From Salinibacillus xinjiangensis (GTDB lineage: Bacteria > Bacillota > Bacilli > Bacillales > Alkalibacillaceae): a DNA stretch of 64,000 nucleotides. Below, one piece after another: positions 34,516 through 44,057 of the stretch; position 1 is the first letter of the stretch; each line of letters starts with the position of its first letter. Where the stretch lies: positions 372,001-436,000 of the forward strand of contig NZ_WJNH01000001.1 of assembly GCF_009649735.1 (NCBI RefSeq). Reading direction: 5' to 3'. The notes beneath the pieces were generated by a model, which saw nothing but the letters and a program-made list of their open reading frames with translations, was not told the origin of the DNA and did no database searches. Position numbers and translations under genes: made by a program.

Positions 34516-35673
34516 TTATTTTTGCATACCCTTAATTAAAACTTCTACAACTTCTGGACGTGAAAATTCTTTTGGTGGCTTTTGACCATTCTTAAGCATT
34601 TCACGCACTTTTGTTCCACTCAAGTGAACATGGTCTTCTTTTCCATGTGGGCATGTTTTAGCTGATGCCATATTTTCACATTTTTTGCAATAGAATGCAT
34701 GTTCAAATTTAAAAATCTGAATGCCAAGTTCATCTTCATATTTGGAGATTAATTCTTGTGCATCATATGTCCCATAATAATCGCCAACACCAGCGTGATC
34801 ACGTCCAACTATGAAGTGGGTGCATCCGTAGTTTTTACGAACAATAGCATGTAATATCGCTTCACGAGGTCCAGCATATCTCATTGCAGCCGGATAGATG
34901 ACAAGACGTGTACGGTTTTCAGGATAGTAATGTTTTAAAATAGTTTGATAACTCTCCATACGTACATCAGCAGGAATATCATCAGACTTTGTTTCCCCAA
35001 CTAATGGATTCAATAATAATCCATCTACTGCTTCTAATGCAGTTTTTTGGATATATTCGTGAGCGCGGTGCACTGGGTTACGGGTTTGGAATCCAACAAT
35101 TGTTTTCCAACCTAAATCCTTAAACATTTGGCGTGTTTCAATCGGATCCATATAAAAGTCTTCAAACTCACCATGATCAGGGCGATTTAATAAAGTTATA
35201 GGTCCAGCTAAGTAAACTTCACCTTTTTCATATACTTTTTTAACCCCTGGGTGTTTATCTTCCTTTGTACCATAAACCTTTTCTGCCTCAACTTCTTTAT
35301 CGTAAGTATATTTTTCTTCAATCTGAATAGTTCCATAAGTAATACCATCTTCGCCTACTAGTGCTACTTCTTCACCAATCTCAATTTTATCAGCTTCTTC
35401 TTTGGATACTGGTAAGGTGATTGGTATACTCCAAACAGTTCCATCAGTTAAGCGTAAATTGTGAACTACATTTTCGTAGTCTTCTTTTCCCATGAATCCT
35501 GTAAGTGGACTAAATCCCCCAATCCCAACCAATTCTAGGTCAGAAATAGTCCATTTTGAAATGATAATTTTCTTAAGGTTATTGTCATCTTGCGTGCTAT
35601 TTCCACTTTCTCTGTTAACTAATTCTCCACCGTGTGCTGGATTTTTAACTGTTTCATCTTGTGTTATTGCCAT
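34516..35673 (-). CDS. sat: Sulfate adenylyltransferase (ATP sulfurylase)
   Basis: This enzyme forms APS from ATP and sulfate. The 385-residue homo-oligomeric type has a PUA-like N-terminal domain (about 1-170) and a catalytic domain with [12 protein letters not shown], the GRDHAG motif and [14 protein letters not shown] zinc-type cysteine cluster is visible near the end ([16 protein letters not shown]), followed by [10 protein letters not shown] choose ATG 35673, with GGGGG 8 bases upstream; a TTG at 35688 overlaps that site. It heads the sat-permease-cysC-cysQ-galE group. The upstream 260 bases are AT-rich and contain no S-box or other riboswitch I can recognise. Confidence 0.96.
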   Translation of the reverse strand: MAITQDETVKNPAHGGELVNRESGNSTQDDNNLKKIIISKWTISDLELVGIGGFSPLTGFMGKEDYENVVHNLRLTDGTVWSIPITLPVSKEEADKIEIGEEVALVGEDGITYGTIQIEEKYTYDKEVEAEKVYGTKEDKHPGVKKVYEKGEVYLAGPITLLNRPDHGEFEDFYMDPIETRQMFKDLGWKTIVGFQTRNPVHRAHEYIQKTALEAVDGLLLNPLVGETKSDDIPADVRMESYQTILKHYYPENRTRLVIYPAAMRYAGPREAILHAIVRKNYGCTHFIVGRDHAGVGDYYGTYDAQELISKYEDELGIQIFKFEHAFYCKKCENMASAKTCPHGKEDHVHLSGTKVREMLKNGQKPPKEFSRPEVVEVLIKGMQK

Positions 35674-35939
35674 AAAGAATACCCCCAATTTTTTTGATTT
35701 TGATTTTTAAAATTATATTTTTAAACCTTATAACTACTCAAATCCAATATGTTGCCTAGTAGTATTAAGGTAAGCTTGTATTTTACGTAATTACATTTTC
35801 AAATGCATCTTTATAATATCATTTTCAATTTTATAGTATTTTTTTCAAGATATATAATTTCGTTTAAAAGTACTGACAGGGAATTTACACAGTTAGGATA
35901 GCAAGAACTAATATAAATGTCTTGTTTTTAAGGGTAGTT

Positions 35940-37142
35940 TTAAATAATTTTAAAAGCCTTAATTTTAAACTGCCTAGAAACAAGAATGTATCCTAAAATA
36001 TTAAAAAAGATTAAAGTAACCATACTAGCAAATGCAGCCCCATTTATTCCGTACTTAGGTATTAGGATATAATTCAAGCTAACGTTTAACGTAAAGGCTA
36101 ATAAATTACCGTAAAGCTGTATCTTAGTTTTGCCGGTCATTGATAGCATTAGCCATACACTACCAACAGCAGAACTAATAAATTGGCCAATTGACCGTAA
36201 AATTAACACCCCTTGCCCTTCAATGAGATCACTACCAAATAACCACAAAATATATTTACTGAAAACTATCAGTAATGTAATAATAAAGAATGAGACTAAA
36301 CCTAGTATTCGCGTGGAGTGGATATAAAGTTTTCTTAGTTCCTGTACTTTGCTATTATGATATAACTCTGATATTTTTGGGGCAAAAACAGTGTTAAAAA
36401 TAATTAATATAAAGCCGGCTATGTTTGCAACCTGTATTGCTATTTGATATATACCAACCTCTTTTTCAGTCATCATATTTCCAATCATAATAATATCTAT
36501 TTTATTAATCATCACACCCATAACAGCAGAAAATGCTAGAGGGACTGAGTAAAAAACAAATTTTTTACTATAATTAATACGCTGAAATCGATGTTTGTTT
36601 TGAAAAAAATAAATAAAATTAGCAACAAAAAACGAAAGGTAAACCCCACAAGCTATAGAAGCAAAGTTGCCTCCAAATAACGAATAAAAAACTCCCACAA
36701 GTAAAACTCTTAAAAGTATTGATATGAATCCATTTATAAAAAAATATTCCTTAATTCTTCCTGTAGCACGATAAACACCAAAAAATACTTGTTCCATTGA
36801 AACAAGCCATACTAAAGGAAGCATCAATCGAACGTAATCCTCATTAACAAAGTATAGTGCTAAAACCGTAATCGTACAAGAAACAATGAAATTCAATAGG
36901 AAACTAAAACTTAAAAAATCATTCCCGTTTTTCGGTATAAAGTACATCAAACCATTATCCATACCCGCGATAGCGAAAAACATTAATATAGAAACTAGCG
37001 TAAAAGCGTAAGTATATTGCCCGAAAATTTCCACTCCGTAAAGCCGCGTGCATACAAGAGAGAACACCATCGTAAAAATGATAAATGAAGCCTTACCTAC
37101 AAAGGCTTCCAAAATTTTTTTCATAAAATCACGTTTAAACAT
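35940..37142 (-). CDS. Wzx-type polysaccharide flippase
   Basis: This 400-residue protein has about twelve transmembrane segments of the MATE/MVF (RfbX) type. The start KKILEAFVGKASFIIFTMVF and the central NKIDIIMIGNMMTEKEVGIYQ are typical. It would move undecaprenyl-pyrophosphate-linked repeat units across the membrane. It is the last gene of the 43.2-35.9 kb polysaccharide operon and follows a sulfotransferase gene after 9 bases. Sulfation before export would fit this order. ATG start with GGGGA upstream. Confidence 0.9.
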   Translation of the reverse strand: MFKRDFMKKILEAFVGKASFIIFTMVFSLVCTRLYGVEIFGQYTYAFTLVSILMFFAIAGMDNGLMYFIPKNGNDFLSFSFLLNFIVSCTITVLALYFVNEDYVRLMLPLVWLVSMEQVFFGVYRATGRIKEYFFINGFISILLRVLLVGVFYSLFGGNFASIACGVYLSFFVANFIYFFQNKHRFQRINYSKKFVFYSVPLAFSAVMGVMINKIDIIMIGNMMTEKEVGIYQIAIQVANIAGFILIIFNTVFAPKISELYHNSKVQELRKLYIHSTRILGLVSFFIITLLIVFSKYILWLFGSDLIEGQGVLILRSIGQFISSAVGSVWLMLSMTGKTKIQLYGNLLAFTLNVSLNYILIPKYGINGAAFASMVTLIFFNILGYILVSRQFKIKAFKII

Positions 37143-37151
37143 AAATATCCC

Positions 37152-37925
37152 CTATTTTAACCATTTTTCTCGAAACATTGCTATTTCTTCATCTGTGTAA
37201 AAATGTTTCATATATCTCGATTCATACCTATCGTCGATATATTCTTTAGGGAAATTTATTTCTTTTTTTATTATTTTGTGTAAATTGGAATACCATTTTT
37301 TTTCACTCTCATTAGTATTGTGTAGTTCAAAATTATTTACTCCAAGAAAAGATCCTAATTCTGATTGAACACTATTCAACTGTTCTATTTTGGTTACAAA
37401 GATTTGAACGTTGCCTTTTTTAATAATTTGAAATCCACTATCTTTTGGAAAAGAATATTCATAAACATCAATGTCAAAAATTTTTTTTATTTCATTATTG
37501 AACCAATTTATAGTATAAAAGCTATTTTCTTTTTCAAAAAATAAATTTAATAAAAATTGTTGCTGAGTATTTGACTGATAAGTAAAGTCTTCTAGGTTCT
37601 GAAAGAAACCACTTAAGTTTCTCCCAATTGGATCCCTAGTTAAGGTAACAATTTTTATATTTTTATTTTTTAAGAACCTTTTAATCATCTTAGCTCTTAA
37701 TGTTTGATAAATTTTTTGAAATTTAGTTGTAAATGGATATTTTGTATTTAAACGATGTGTGTGAATGCAATAAATCCCTATATCCTTCAATGATTTGACT
37801 ATACTGGAGGAACCCACCTTTCCCATTTGGTAGATTAAAATAACATCTTTATGAGTTATTAAATATAAAAAATCAAAAAAGTATTCTTTCATACAAGCTA
37901 TAATACGATTAATTTTGTTTAGCAT
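37152..37925 (-). CDS. PAPS-dependent sulfotransferase-like protein (copy 1)
   Basis: This 257-residue protein is a sulfotransferase by two motifs. One is the 5'-phosphosulfate-binding loop YQMGKVGSSSIVKSL after a beta strand; the other is a 3'-phosphate-binding-like segment IVTLTRDPIGRNLSGFFQ. It is a close paralogue of the next gene, sharing the C-terminal pattern YM.HFYT.EEI..F.EKWLK. No signal peptide is seen, so it acts in the cytoplasm. Adjacent Wzx and polymerase genes suggest that it sulfates a sugar of the repeat unit. Lys/Arg content and AT richness are high. ATG start with GGAGG upstream. Confidence 0.85.
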   Translation of the reverse strand: MLNKINRIIACMKEYFFDFLYLITHKDVILIYQMGKVGSSSIVKSLKDIGIYCIHTHRLNTKYPFTTKFQKIYQTLRAKMIKRFLKNKNIKIVTLTRDPIGRNLSGFFQNLEDFTYQSNTQQQFLLNLFFEKENSFYTINWFNNEIKKIFDIDVYEYSFPKDSGFQIIKKGNVQIFVTKIEQLNSVQSELGSFLGVNNFELHNTNESEKKWYSNLHKIIKKEINFPKEYIDDRYESRYMKHFYTDEEIAMFREKWLK

Positions 37926-38080
37926 AGGCTATTTTTCCTCCGTCAATCATATATATTGACCCAATTTTGAACACTACTTTCTAATAAGGTTAGTAGTGCT
38001 TATCTAGTGAATGACCGTTTAAACATTTCAGCTAATTCATTTGTCTAGCAACTCTAAATTATCCTTGGCTAAAACTTTCA

Positions 38081-38899
38081 TTAGATTTTTTCTGCTTTAA
38101 GCCATTTTTCCTTAAATTTCTTTATTTCCTCTTCTGTATAAAAATGTTCCATATAAAGATTATTATAAATACTATCTACATACTCTTCAGAAGGTGAAAA
38201 TTCTTCTTTAAATTTTATATACAATTCAGAATACCACTTTCTTCCCGAGATATTTGCTTTAGATAATTTGAAGTTTTTCATTTCTAAAAAGTTGCCTATT
38301 TCTTCTTCTAAAATGCCGAGTTTCTCCATCTTAATAACCATAATATCTATACCTTTTTGGGAAATGGTTGTGAAGCCCTTTTCTTTATCAAATTCATAAT
38401 CATATATGTTTATCCCAAAGGTTTTTTCAAACTCATTTTCAAACCATGTAACACCGTATTTATGATTTAACTTAGAAAAGTAAAGATCCTTTAAAGTTTC
38501 TAAGCTGACATCCCCATCTTTTCTGCCATTATAATATTTAGCCATATCAAAGATCGGTATGTGAATATCTTGAAAAAACATCGATATATTTCTAGAAATT
38601 GGTTCTCGAACCAAAGAGATAATTTTAATGTTTTTTTTATTATTAAAGATAACCTTTTTCACAACTCCATTAATCTTTTGTCGAAGTCTTGATAAAAGAG
38701 GCAGATAATAACGGGTTGAAGAAAACCTTTTAAACATTTCATAAGTCATTGGTGACCTTAAACTGTGTGCATGTTCGATATAAAGTGGAGACTTTTCTAA
38801 CGTTTCTTCAATGCTCGTTGACCCAACCTTCCCCATTTGATATATCAAGACAATATCCTTTTGCAAGAATTTGAAAAATTTACTTGTTTTTTCCTTCAT
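38081..38899 (-). CDS. PAPS-dependent sulfotransferase-like protein (copy 2)
   Basis: This 272-residue protein has the PAPS-binding loop YQMGKVGSTSIEETL and the 3'-phosphate segment IISLVREPISRNISMFFQD. It resembles the product of 37152-37925 over its length but differs enough to suggest a different position or sugar. I choose ATG 38899 with AGAGGTG upstream; an extension to 38932 adds eleven residues without a binding site. It is encoded between copy 1 and the EpsG-like polymerase. Cysteine desulfuration or nucleotide-kinase roles are unlikely given the paired motifs. Confidence 0.85.
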   Translation of the reverse strand: MKEKTSKFFKFLQKDIVLIYQMGKVGSTSIEETLEKSPLYIEHAHSLRSPMTYEMFKRFSSTRYYLPLLSRLRQKINGVVKKVIFNNKKNIKIISLVREPISRNISMFFQDIHIPIFDMAKYYNGRKDGDVSLETLKDLYFSKLNHKYGVTWFENEFEKTFGINIYDYEFDKEKGFTTISQKGIDIMVIKMEKLGILEEEIGNFLEMKNFKLSKANISGRKWYSELYIKFKEEFSPSEEYVDSIYNNLYMEHFYTEEEIKKFKEKWLKAEKI

Positions 38900-39030
38900 A
38901 CTGTCACCTCTTATTGAAAGGGATCGTTCCACCTTGTATGCTTAATTTAATAAAGTGATATTTCACCATTCATTTTTTCACCATTTAAGTAAAATCCCGA
39001 ACTAATAAATTATCTAGAAATACCTTCATA

Positions 39031-40146
39031 TTAGAAAACAGTTTGATAAGGTAAAGGATCAGAGAATCCAGACAATAAATGTGCAAAATAATACATAAGA
39101 GCCCACGAAATTAAAATCATTTTTCCATGTTTGCTTTGTTTTTGGATAAACAAAGCATAAATAACTATTTCTACAATATTGATATACATAAGGAGCCTTC
39201 TAAATATTAACATTGGATATAGTATAAATGTAAGTACCATACCAAAAAAGTAAATTGTAAATAAGACCTCTTGTTTTTTTGTTTTTATAAACTTCTCTTT
39301 GTTGTTTACAATCCATAATGTGATTATTAATTTGACTATTAAAACAATCAGCATTTTCCAAGATAAGTCGTATTCTAGATATTTTTCCGCTCCCCATTTA
39401 GCATAATATGAGAAACGGCCACCAAACTTTAATAAAATACTGGTAATGAGTTCATCAAATCGAACAAACATAAGTCCAAAAGACAACAATAGTGCTATAT
39501 TTCTATACGATCTATTATTTATGACTTTTTTAAATAATCTAGGTATAAAATAAACTGGATAAAGTATTATTGAACTTTGGTGAAAAAGCAACATAAACAC
39601 AAAATAAATATTATACTTAATAAATTTCTTTTCTACAATGTTATTAAAATTTAAAAAGAGAATTCCAATTGCAATATATTGGCGAATAATATTCATTGAG
39701 TGATTAAAATAATAAAAAGTAATAAAGAAAAACAAAGCATAAACTAATATTTCTCTGTTATTTTCACTGTATTCTCTTAGTGATTTTACAATCAAAAGTT
39801 GAATGGAAATCGCTATTGCTAAAAAGAATAATTGAACATCAAGATTAAAAAAGTGAAATATATTGGCAACAACTTTTAAGCCGACTTCAGGGAACCAGAA
39901 ATCATTGTTTATATAACCTTCTTCATATTTCCAATAATCTGTTCCTACGTAATACCGAACACTAGCAATTAAAGCCATATAAACTAAAAGAATATAATAA
40001 AAACGGTTTTTATTTTTATGAAAGAAGGAAATACTTTTTTGAGACCATTTCAATCCTTGTAATCCCAAGTCTCTTATTAGATACTCATACCTGTATGCTA
40101 GAATGACAAATAAACTAAATAATAGCAAAAAAACATAAATGAACAT
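39031..40146 (-). CDS. EpsG-type polysaccharide polymerase (Wzy-like)
   Basis: This 371-residue membrane protein has about ten transmembrane segments and the EpsG hallmark near the N-terminus (RYYVGTDYWKYEEGY), then NIIRQYIAIGI and LFHQSSIILYPVYF. EpsG proteins join repeat units at the outer membrane face. It is followed by the sulfotransferases and Wzx in one transcription unit. Sequence is AT-rich, as is usual for polymerase genes. ATG start with GAGGGGG upstream. Confidence 0.85.
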   Translation of the reverse strand: MFIYVFLLLFSLFVILAYRYEYLIRDLGLQGLKWSQKSISFFHKNKNRFYYILLVYMALIASVRYYVGTDYWKYEEGYINNDFWFPEVGLKVVANIFHFFNLDVQLFFLAIAISIQLLIVKSLREYSENNREILVYALFFFITFYYFNHSMNIIRQYIAIGILFLNFNNIVEKKFIKYNIYFVFMLLFHQSSIILYPVYFIPRLFKKVINNRSYRNIALLLSFGLMFVRFDELITSILLKFGGRFSYYAKWGAEKYLEYDLSWKMLIVLIVKLIITLWIVNNKEKFIKTKKQEVLFTIYFFGMVLTFILYPMLIFRRLLMYINIVEIVIYALFIQKQSKHGKMILISWALMYYFAHLLSGFSDPLPYQTVF

Positions 40147-40161
40147 TCTTAATTCCCCCTC

Positions 40162-41100
40162 TTATCTCGATGCTATTTTTTCATAAAGGCCGAGTCTCAT
40201 TAAAATTACGGCGACTCTATGTTTAAGAGGAAGAAGCCGTACACTTTTACGTTTACTAATTACTTGTTTTATTAAATCATTAACTCCCTTTTTATTACGT
40301 AAACAATAATTTATCCAATAAATCAATAGTCGTAATTCCATTGCACTTAGATATTCTTTATTATCTTCTCTGTCTTTAAAAAAGCTTTTTAATAAAGCAA
40401 CAGTTTGTGAAAAAGAAGATTCAATAATTGGGTTATAACTGCTGGTTATGGAACCTGCTCGTTGTATATAAAATAATAAGTTTTCTTCTATTATTGAAAT
40501 ACCTTCTACATAATATAAATATCGAGGAATAAATCCAACATCTTCAAAAAAAGCCCGATTTTCGAAGTAAATGTTATTTTTTGTGATAATTTCTTTTTTA
40601 TACAGCTTGTTCCAAGCTACTACGAAAGGTTCGTCATGTCTTGCCAAAAAGTTCTCGATAATATTTCCTTTTAAATGAGATCGGGACAGATGATAACTTT
40701 TCCTTTTTACCTCTTCAAAGTCTACTGTCTCCCAAACCTTATGGAATCCACATATAGATAAATCAGAACTTTTACCAATCATTTTTCTATACAATTTTTC
40801 GTACATTGTCTGATCAACATAATCATCCCCATCTAGAAAGGCAATGTAGTCTGCGCTCGCGCTTTTTATACCCGTATTTCTCGCGGCACTTAATCCTCCA
40901 TTGATCTGGCTAATAACCTTAAAACGATTATCACTAACTTCAAATAACTTTGCTATTTCTTCTGTTCGATCAGTCGATCCGTCATTGATAATTAAAACTT
41001 CTATCTCCTGTAATGTTTGTTTTTGTAAACTCTCCAAACATCTATACAGAAATAATTCTACATTGTAAGCAGCCACTACGACACTTACCTTAGCTTTCAT
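40162..41100 (-). CDS. GT2 glycosyltransferase (EpsJ/EpsH-like)
   Basis: This 312-residue GT-A enzyme has VVVAAYNVELFLYRCLESL at the start, INDGSTDRTEEIA, the nucleotide site NGGLSAARNTGI and the metal-binding DGDDYV. A C-terminal helical tail is present. It adds one sugar to the growing lipid-linked unit. The gene overlaps the phosphoribosyltransferase gene by 11 bases and precedes the polymerase gene by 15. Donor and acceptor are unknown. Confidence 0.92.
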   Translation of the reverse strand: MKAKVSVVVAAYNVELFLYRCLESLQKQTLQEIEVLIINDGSTDRTEEIAKLFEVSDNRFKVISQINGGLSAARNTGIKSASADYIAFLDGDDYVDQTMYEKLYRKMIGKSSDLSICGFHKVWETVDFEEVKRKSYHLSRSHLKGNIIENFLARHDEPFVVAWNKLYKKEIITKNNIYFENRAFFEDVGFIPRYLYYVEGISIIEENLLFYIQRAGSITSSYNPIIESSFSQTVALLKSFFKDREDNKEYLSAMELRLLIYWINYCLRNKKGVNDLIKQVISKRKSVRLLPLKHRVAVILMRLGLYEKIASR

Positions 41101-41701
41101 TACTTTTTACCGCCTTTTTATAAGAATCGTATTCTTTTAAAAACTGTTTGTGATACTTCGAATCTTTAGACCAAGGACCACTAATGATATGATTTTCGTA
41201 TAAAAAATAATTTACTTTATATACTTCCTTGCTCTCATCAAAGATATTAATACTAGCAAATTTAATTTCAGCATTCCTAACTGTTTCTTTAACAAATGTT
41301 GCGACTTGTTTTGCTGTACTTCCTGTATCCACTGAATCGTCTACAATAAGGATTCTTTTAGCATTAATTAAAATATGCTTATCCCTTTCTATAAATACTT
41401 TTCTCTCAGAATCCTTATTATGCATTCCAGACTTCAATTCAGCTTTTCGAAGAGTATTTTTAATCCCCTTAGGAATAAGTTGTAATAATGGACTCATGTA
41501 CTTCTTCAGACTATTTCCTGTACGTACAGCAAACACTTCGACTAAGGGAATATCAAAATAATCACTAATGGTCTTTCCAATATGATAAGAACCAGTTGCA
41601 ATAAAAACGACTACATCTGGTTTAAAGTTTTTTTCAACTTTCTTAGCTAACTCAATGCTTTTCTCTTTTGTATCGTTTAAGGATAACTCGATAGATTTCA
41701 T
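41090..41701 (-). CDS. Phosphoribosyltransferase-domain protein in polysaccharide operon
   Basis: The 203-residue protein is a type I PRTase fold. The PRPP-binding motif ILIVDDSVDTGST is canonical, and VVFIATGSYHIGKTI forms the early strand and loop. Substrate recognition parts do not match a nucleotide-salvage enzyme that I know. Encoded between a PHP phosphoesterase and a glycosyltransferase, it may make or use a phosphoribosyl or ribofuranosyl donor for the polymer, but a regulatory role is also possible. Its start overlaps the PHP gene by 50 bases, with GAGGGG 8 bases before ATG 41701. Confidence 0.8.
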   Translation of the reverse strand: MKSIELSLNDTKEKSIELAKKVEKNFKPDVVVFIATGSYHIGKTISDYFDIPLVEVFAVRTGNSLKKYMSPLLQLIPKGIKNTLRKAELKSGMHNKDSERKVFIERDKHILINAKRILIVDDSVDTGSTAKQVATFVKETVRNAEIKFASINIFDESKEVYKVNYFLYENHIISGPWSKDSKYHKQFLKEYDSYKKAVKSNES

Positions 41702-42377
41702 GAAAACGACCCCTCTTTAGTAATTTAATCAATCGTACAATTTTAGTTAAAGTATGAGAAATATCGAGACATTCCCGTTTCTGAAATCCTGCTTTTTTTG
41801 CACTTTTTATGAAGGAATTAGGGTCATGAAACTCATCCATAATGTTAAAATTTCTCCCTAATTCTATGAAGGTATGGGCATCGCTTCCGATAAGTGAGGT
41901 CTTTCCATATTTATTCCCAATCGCTAACTGTTTATCCGAGAATTCCGTTTTTATATTCCTGCCATTATGAACCTCAATAAAATCAATTAAATCAATATTA
42001 GTAGCTATTTCCTCTTCATTTAAGACGGTTTTATATCTTTTTTTATCATATGGGTGGGGAATATAGACCAATCCACCCTGTTTTTTTATTTCAAGCATTG
42101 TTTCTTTAGGGGATAAATTAGGCTGAATTTTGTTATGAATAAATAAACCTATAATTTCACCCTTTGACGTAAATACCTCTTCCCCTAAAATAACCTTTAT
42201 TCCCCTTTTTTCTAAGAAAGGCTTGAATTTCTTCGCTCCCTCTAATTCGTTGTGATCTGTTATTGCAACAACATGTATATTACGAAGTTTAAACATAAAT
42301 AGATAAAACCACTTATTAAGCAAACTATCATGGGAATAATGTGTATGACAGTGTAGTTCAACATGTTTTTTTTTCAA
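41652..42377 (-). CDS. PHP-domain metal-dependent phosphoesterase
   Basis: This 241-residue protein has the PHP motif set: HCHTHYSHDS, ITDHNE, the E of LGEEV, IPHPYD and IGSDAH. Together these give the trinuclear metal site. It is neither the longer histidinol-phosphatase form nor the tyrosine-phosphatase EpsE/CpsB type, judging by length and end. It starts with TTG 42377, 7 bases after AAAGG. Its gene overlaps the phosphoribosyltransferase gene by 50 bases, so the two products probably work together, for example by removing a phosphate from a phosphoribosyl intermediate. That link is inference. Confidence 0.87.
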   Translation of the reverse strand: MKKKHVELHCHTHYSHDSLLNKWFYLFMFKLRNIHVVAITDHNELEGAKKFKPFLEKRGIKVILGEEVFTSKGEIIGLFIHNKIQPNLSPKETMLEIKKQGGLVYIPHPYDKKRYKTVLNEEEIATNIDLIDFIEVHNGRNIKTEFSDKQLAIGNKYGKTSLIGSDAHTFIELGRNFNIMDEFHDPNSFIKSAKKAGFQKRECLDISHTLTKIVRLIKLLKRGRFHEIYRVILKRYKREKH

Positions 42378-42472
42378 TTTTTTACCTTTCCTTTCTAATC
42401 CAAGGAATAGGTTCTGAGATATTCCTTATTTATTTTGTAATCATTAATTGAATTGTTGTAACTAAAAGTAAA

Positions 42473-43171
42473 TTAATAAGCACCTTTTTTAGTTACAACA
42501 ATTAAAAATGTCTTAAGAATAATCTTAAGATCCAATTTTAAGGATTGATTAAAAACATAATAAAGCTCGATATCGACTCTTTCAGGGTATCCAACTTCAC
42601 TTCTACCGCTAACTTGCCAATAACCAGTAACCCCTGGTTTTACAGCAAGAAATGTACTTCGTCTATTTCCATACTCTACTAACTCATCTTCAACTACTGG
42701 TCTAGGACCAACAAGACTCATATCACCTTTTAAAACGTTAAATAATTGAGGTAACTCATCTAAACTTGTTTTTCGAAGGAACTGACCAAACTTTGTAATC
42801 CTCGGATCTTCTCCTGGTTCAAGTTTATAGTTGTTTCTAATATACTTTTCATATAGCATTGGATTACTTTTGAGTTTTTCTTCTGCATTAACCACCATTG
42901 ATCTGAATTTATAAATAGAGAATTTTTTTCCATCTTTTCCAAAGCGGTTTTGTTTGAAAAATACGGTTCCTTTATTATCACCAAAAAGGTAAAAAACACT
43001 AATAATAAGTAGGACTGGAAATAAAATTATTAATCCAAATAATGCACCTAGGATGTCAATAAATCTTTTAACAAAAAAATAAATATTCGATAAATCAGGG
43101 GTCTCTTGTACTTGTTGATATTCATAACTTTGATTAATAGTTTTATTGTAATTTGTATCTAAACTTGGCAT
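42473..43171 (-). CDS. Undecaprenyl-phosphate sugar phosphotransferase (priming transferase, EpsL/WbaP C-domain type)
   Basis: This 232-residue protein has one N-terminal membrane segment (ALFGLIILFPVLLIISVFYLF) and the bacterial sugar transferase domain: FFKQNRFGKDGKKFSIYKFR, then DELPQLFNVLKGDMSLVGPRP and GVTGYWQVSGR. It transfers a sugar-1-phosphate to undecaprenyl phosphate and so starts the repeat unit. galU is next to it (1-base gap). It is upstream of the PHP, PRTase, GT, polymerase, sulfotransferase and Wzx genes in the same direction. Confidence 0.94.
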   Translation of the reverse strand: MPSLDTNYNKTINQSYEYQQVQETPDLSNIYFFVKRFIDILGALFGLIILFPVLLIISVFYLFGDNKGTVFFKQNRFGKDGKKFSIYKFRSMVVNAEEKLKSNPMLYEKYIRNNYKLEPGEDPRITKFGQFLRKTSLDELPQLFNVLKGDMSLVGPRPVVEDELVEYGNRRSTFLAVKPGVTGYWQVSGRSEVGYPERVDIELYYVFNQSLKLDLKIILKTFLIVVTKKGAY

Positions 43172-43172
43172 A

Positions 43173-44057
43173 TTATAATCTACCTACCTTATTGGTTTCT
43201 ACAATATTTTCGATAAACTTGGTTAAATCGTCTTTTAATTCATCATGATTAAGTGCCATTTCAATTGTTGATTTAATAAAACCGAATTTTTCACCTACGT
43301 CATAACGTTTTCCCTCAAAATCAAACGCATATACGTCTTGGATTTCGTTAACTTTTTCAATTGCATCGGTAAGCTGGATTTCTCCACCAGTACCCTTTTC
43401 TTGTTTGTCCAAAAATGTAAATATTTCAGGTGTTAAGACATATCTACCCATAATCGCCAAGTTAGACGGAGCAGTTCCAGGAGCCGGCTTTTCTACTAAT
43501 GAACCAACTTTATGTCGCCTACTGTTCTGATCAAGTGTCTTTACAATTCCATATCTGTGCGTTTCATTATCCGGAACTGTTTGAACACCTAATACTGATG
43601 ATTCTACTTCTTCATACTGTTCAATTAATTGTCGCAAACCCGGTGTTTCAGCTTGTACAATATCATCACCTAAAAGAACGGCAAAAGGCTCATCGCCAAT
43701 AAATTTTCTTGCACACCACACTGCATGACCTAATCCCTGAGGCTCCTTTTGACGAATATAATGAATATCTACTTGGGCTGGTTGCTTCACTTTATGAAGC
43801 ATCTCATATTTTTGTTTCTTTAATAGATTCTCTTCTAGCTCGAAGTTATTATCAAAATGATCCTCAATCGCTCTTTTCCCTTTACCTGTTACGATAATAA
43901 TATCCTCTACCCCTGACTCTATTGCCTCTTCCACAATATATTGAATAGTAGGTTTATCTACGATCGGTAACATTTCCTTGGGCATTGCCTTCGTTGCAGG
44001 TAAAAATCTAGTTCCTAATCCTGCGGCTGGTATTATAGCCTTTTTAACTTTTTTCAA
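43173..44057 (-). CDS. galU: UTP-glucose-1-phosphate uridylyltransferase (first copy)
   Basis: This enzyme forms UDP-glucose. The 294-residue protein has [47 protein letters not shown] and GGEIQLTDA, all diagnostic for GalU/GtaB. The best start is TTG 44057, 7 bases after GGAGG; an extension to 44090 passes through that site. A second copy lies at 61586-62476. It heads the Wzx/Wzy operon and provides precursor for it, along with galE. Confidence 0.95.
   Translation of the reverse strand: MKKVKKAIIPAAGLGTRFLPATKAMPKEMLPIVDKPTIQYIVEEAIESGVEDIIIVTGKGKRAIEDHFDNNFELEENLLKKQKYEMLHKVKQPAQVDIHYIRQKEPQGLGHAVWCARKFIGDEPFAVLLGDDIVQAETPGLRQLIEQYEEVESSVLGVQTVPDNETHRYGIVKTLDQNSRRHKVGSLVEKPAPGTAPSNLAIMGRYVLTPEIFTFLDKQEKGTGGEIQLTDAIEKVNEIQDVYAFDFEGKRYDVGEKFGFIKSTIEMALNHDELKDDLTKFIENIVETNKVGRL

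Noticed and set aside
35674-35939. S-box or other riboswitch before sat
   Set aside because: The leader is AT-rich with no conserved S-box segments and no terminator hairpin.
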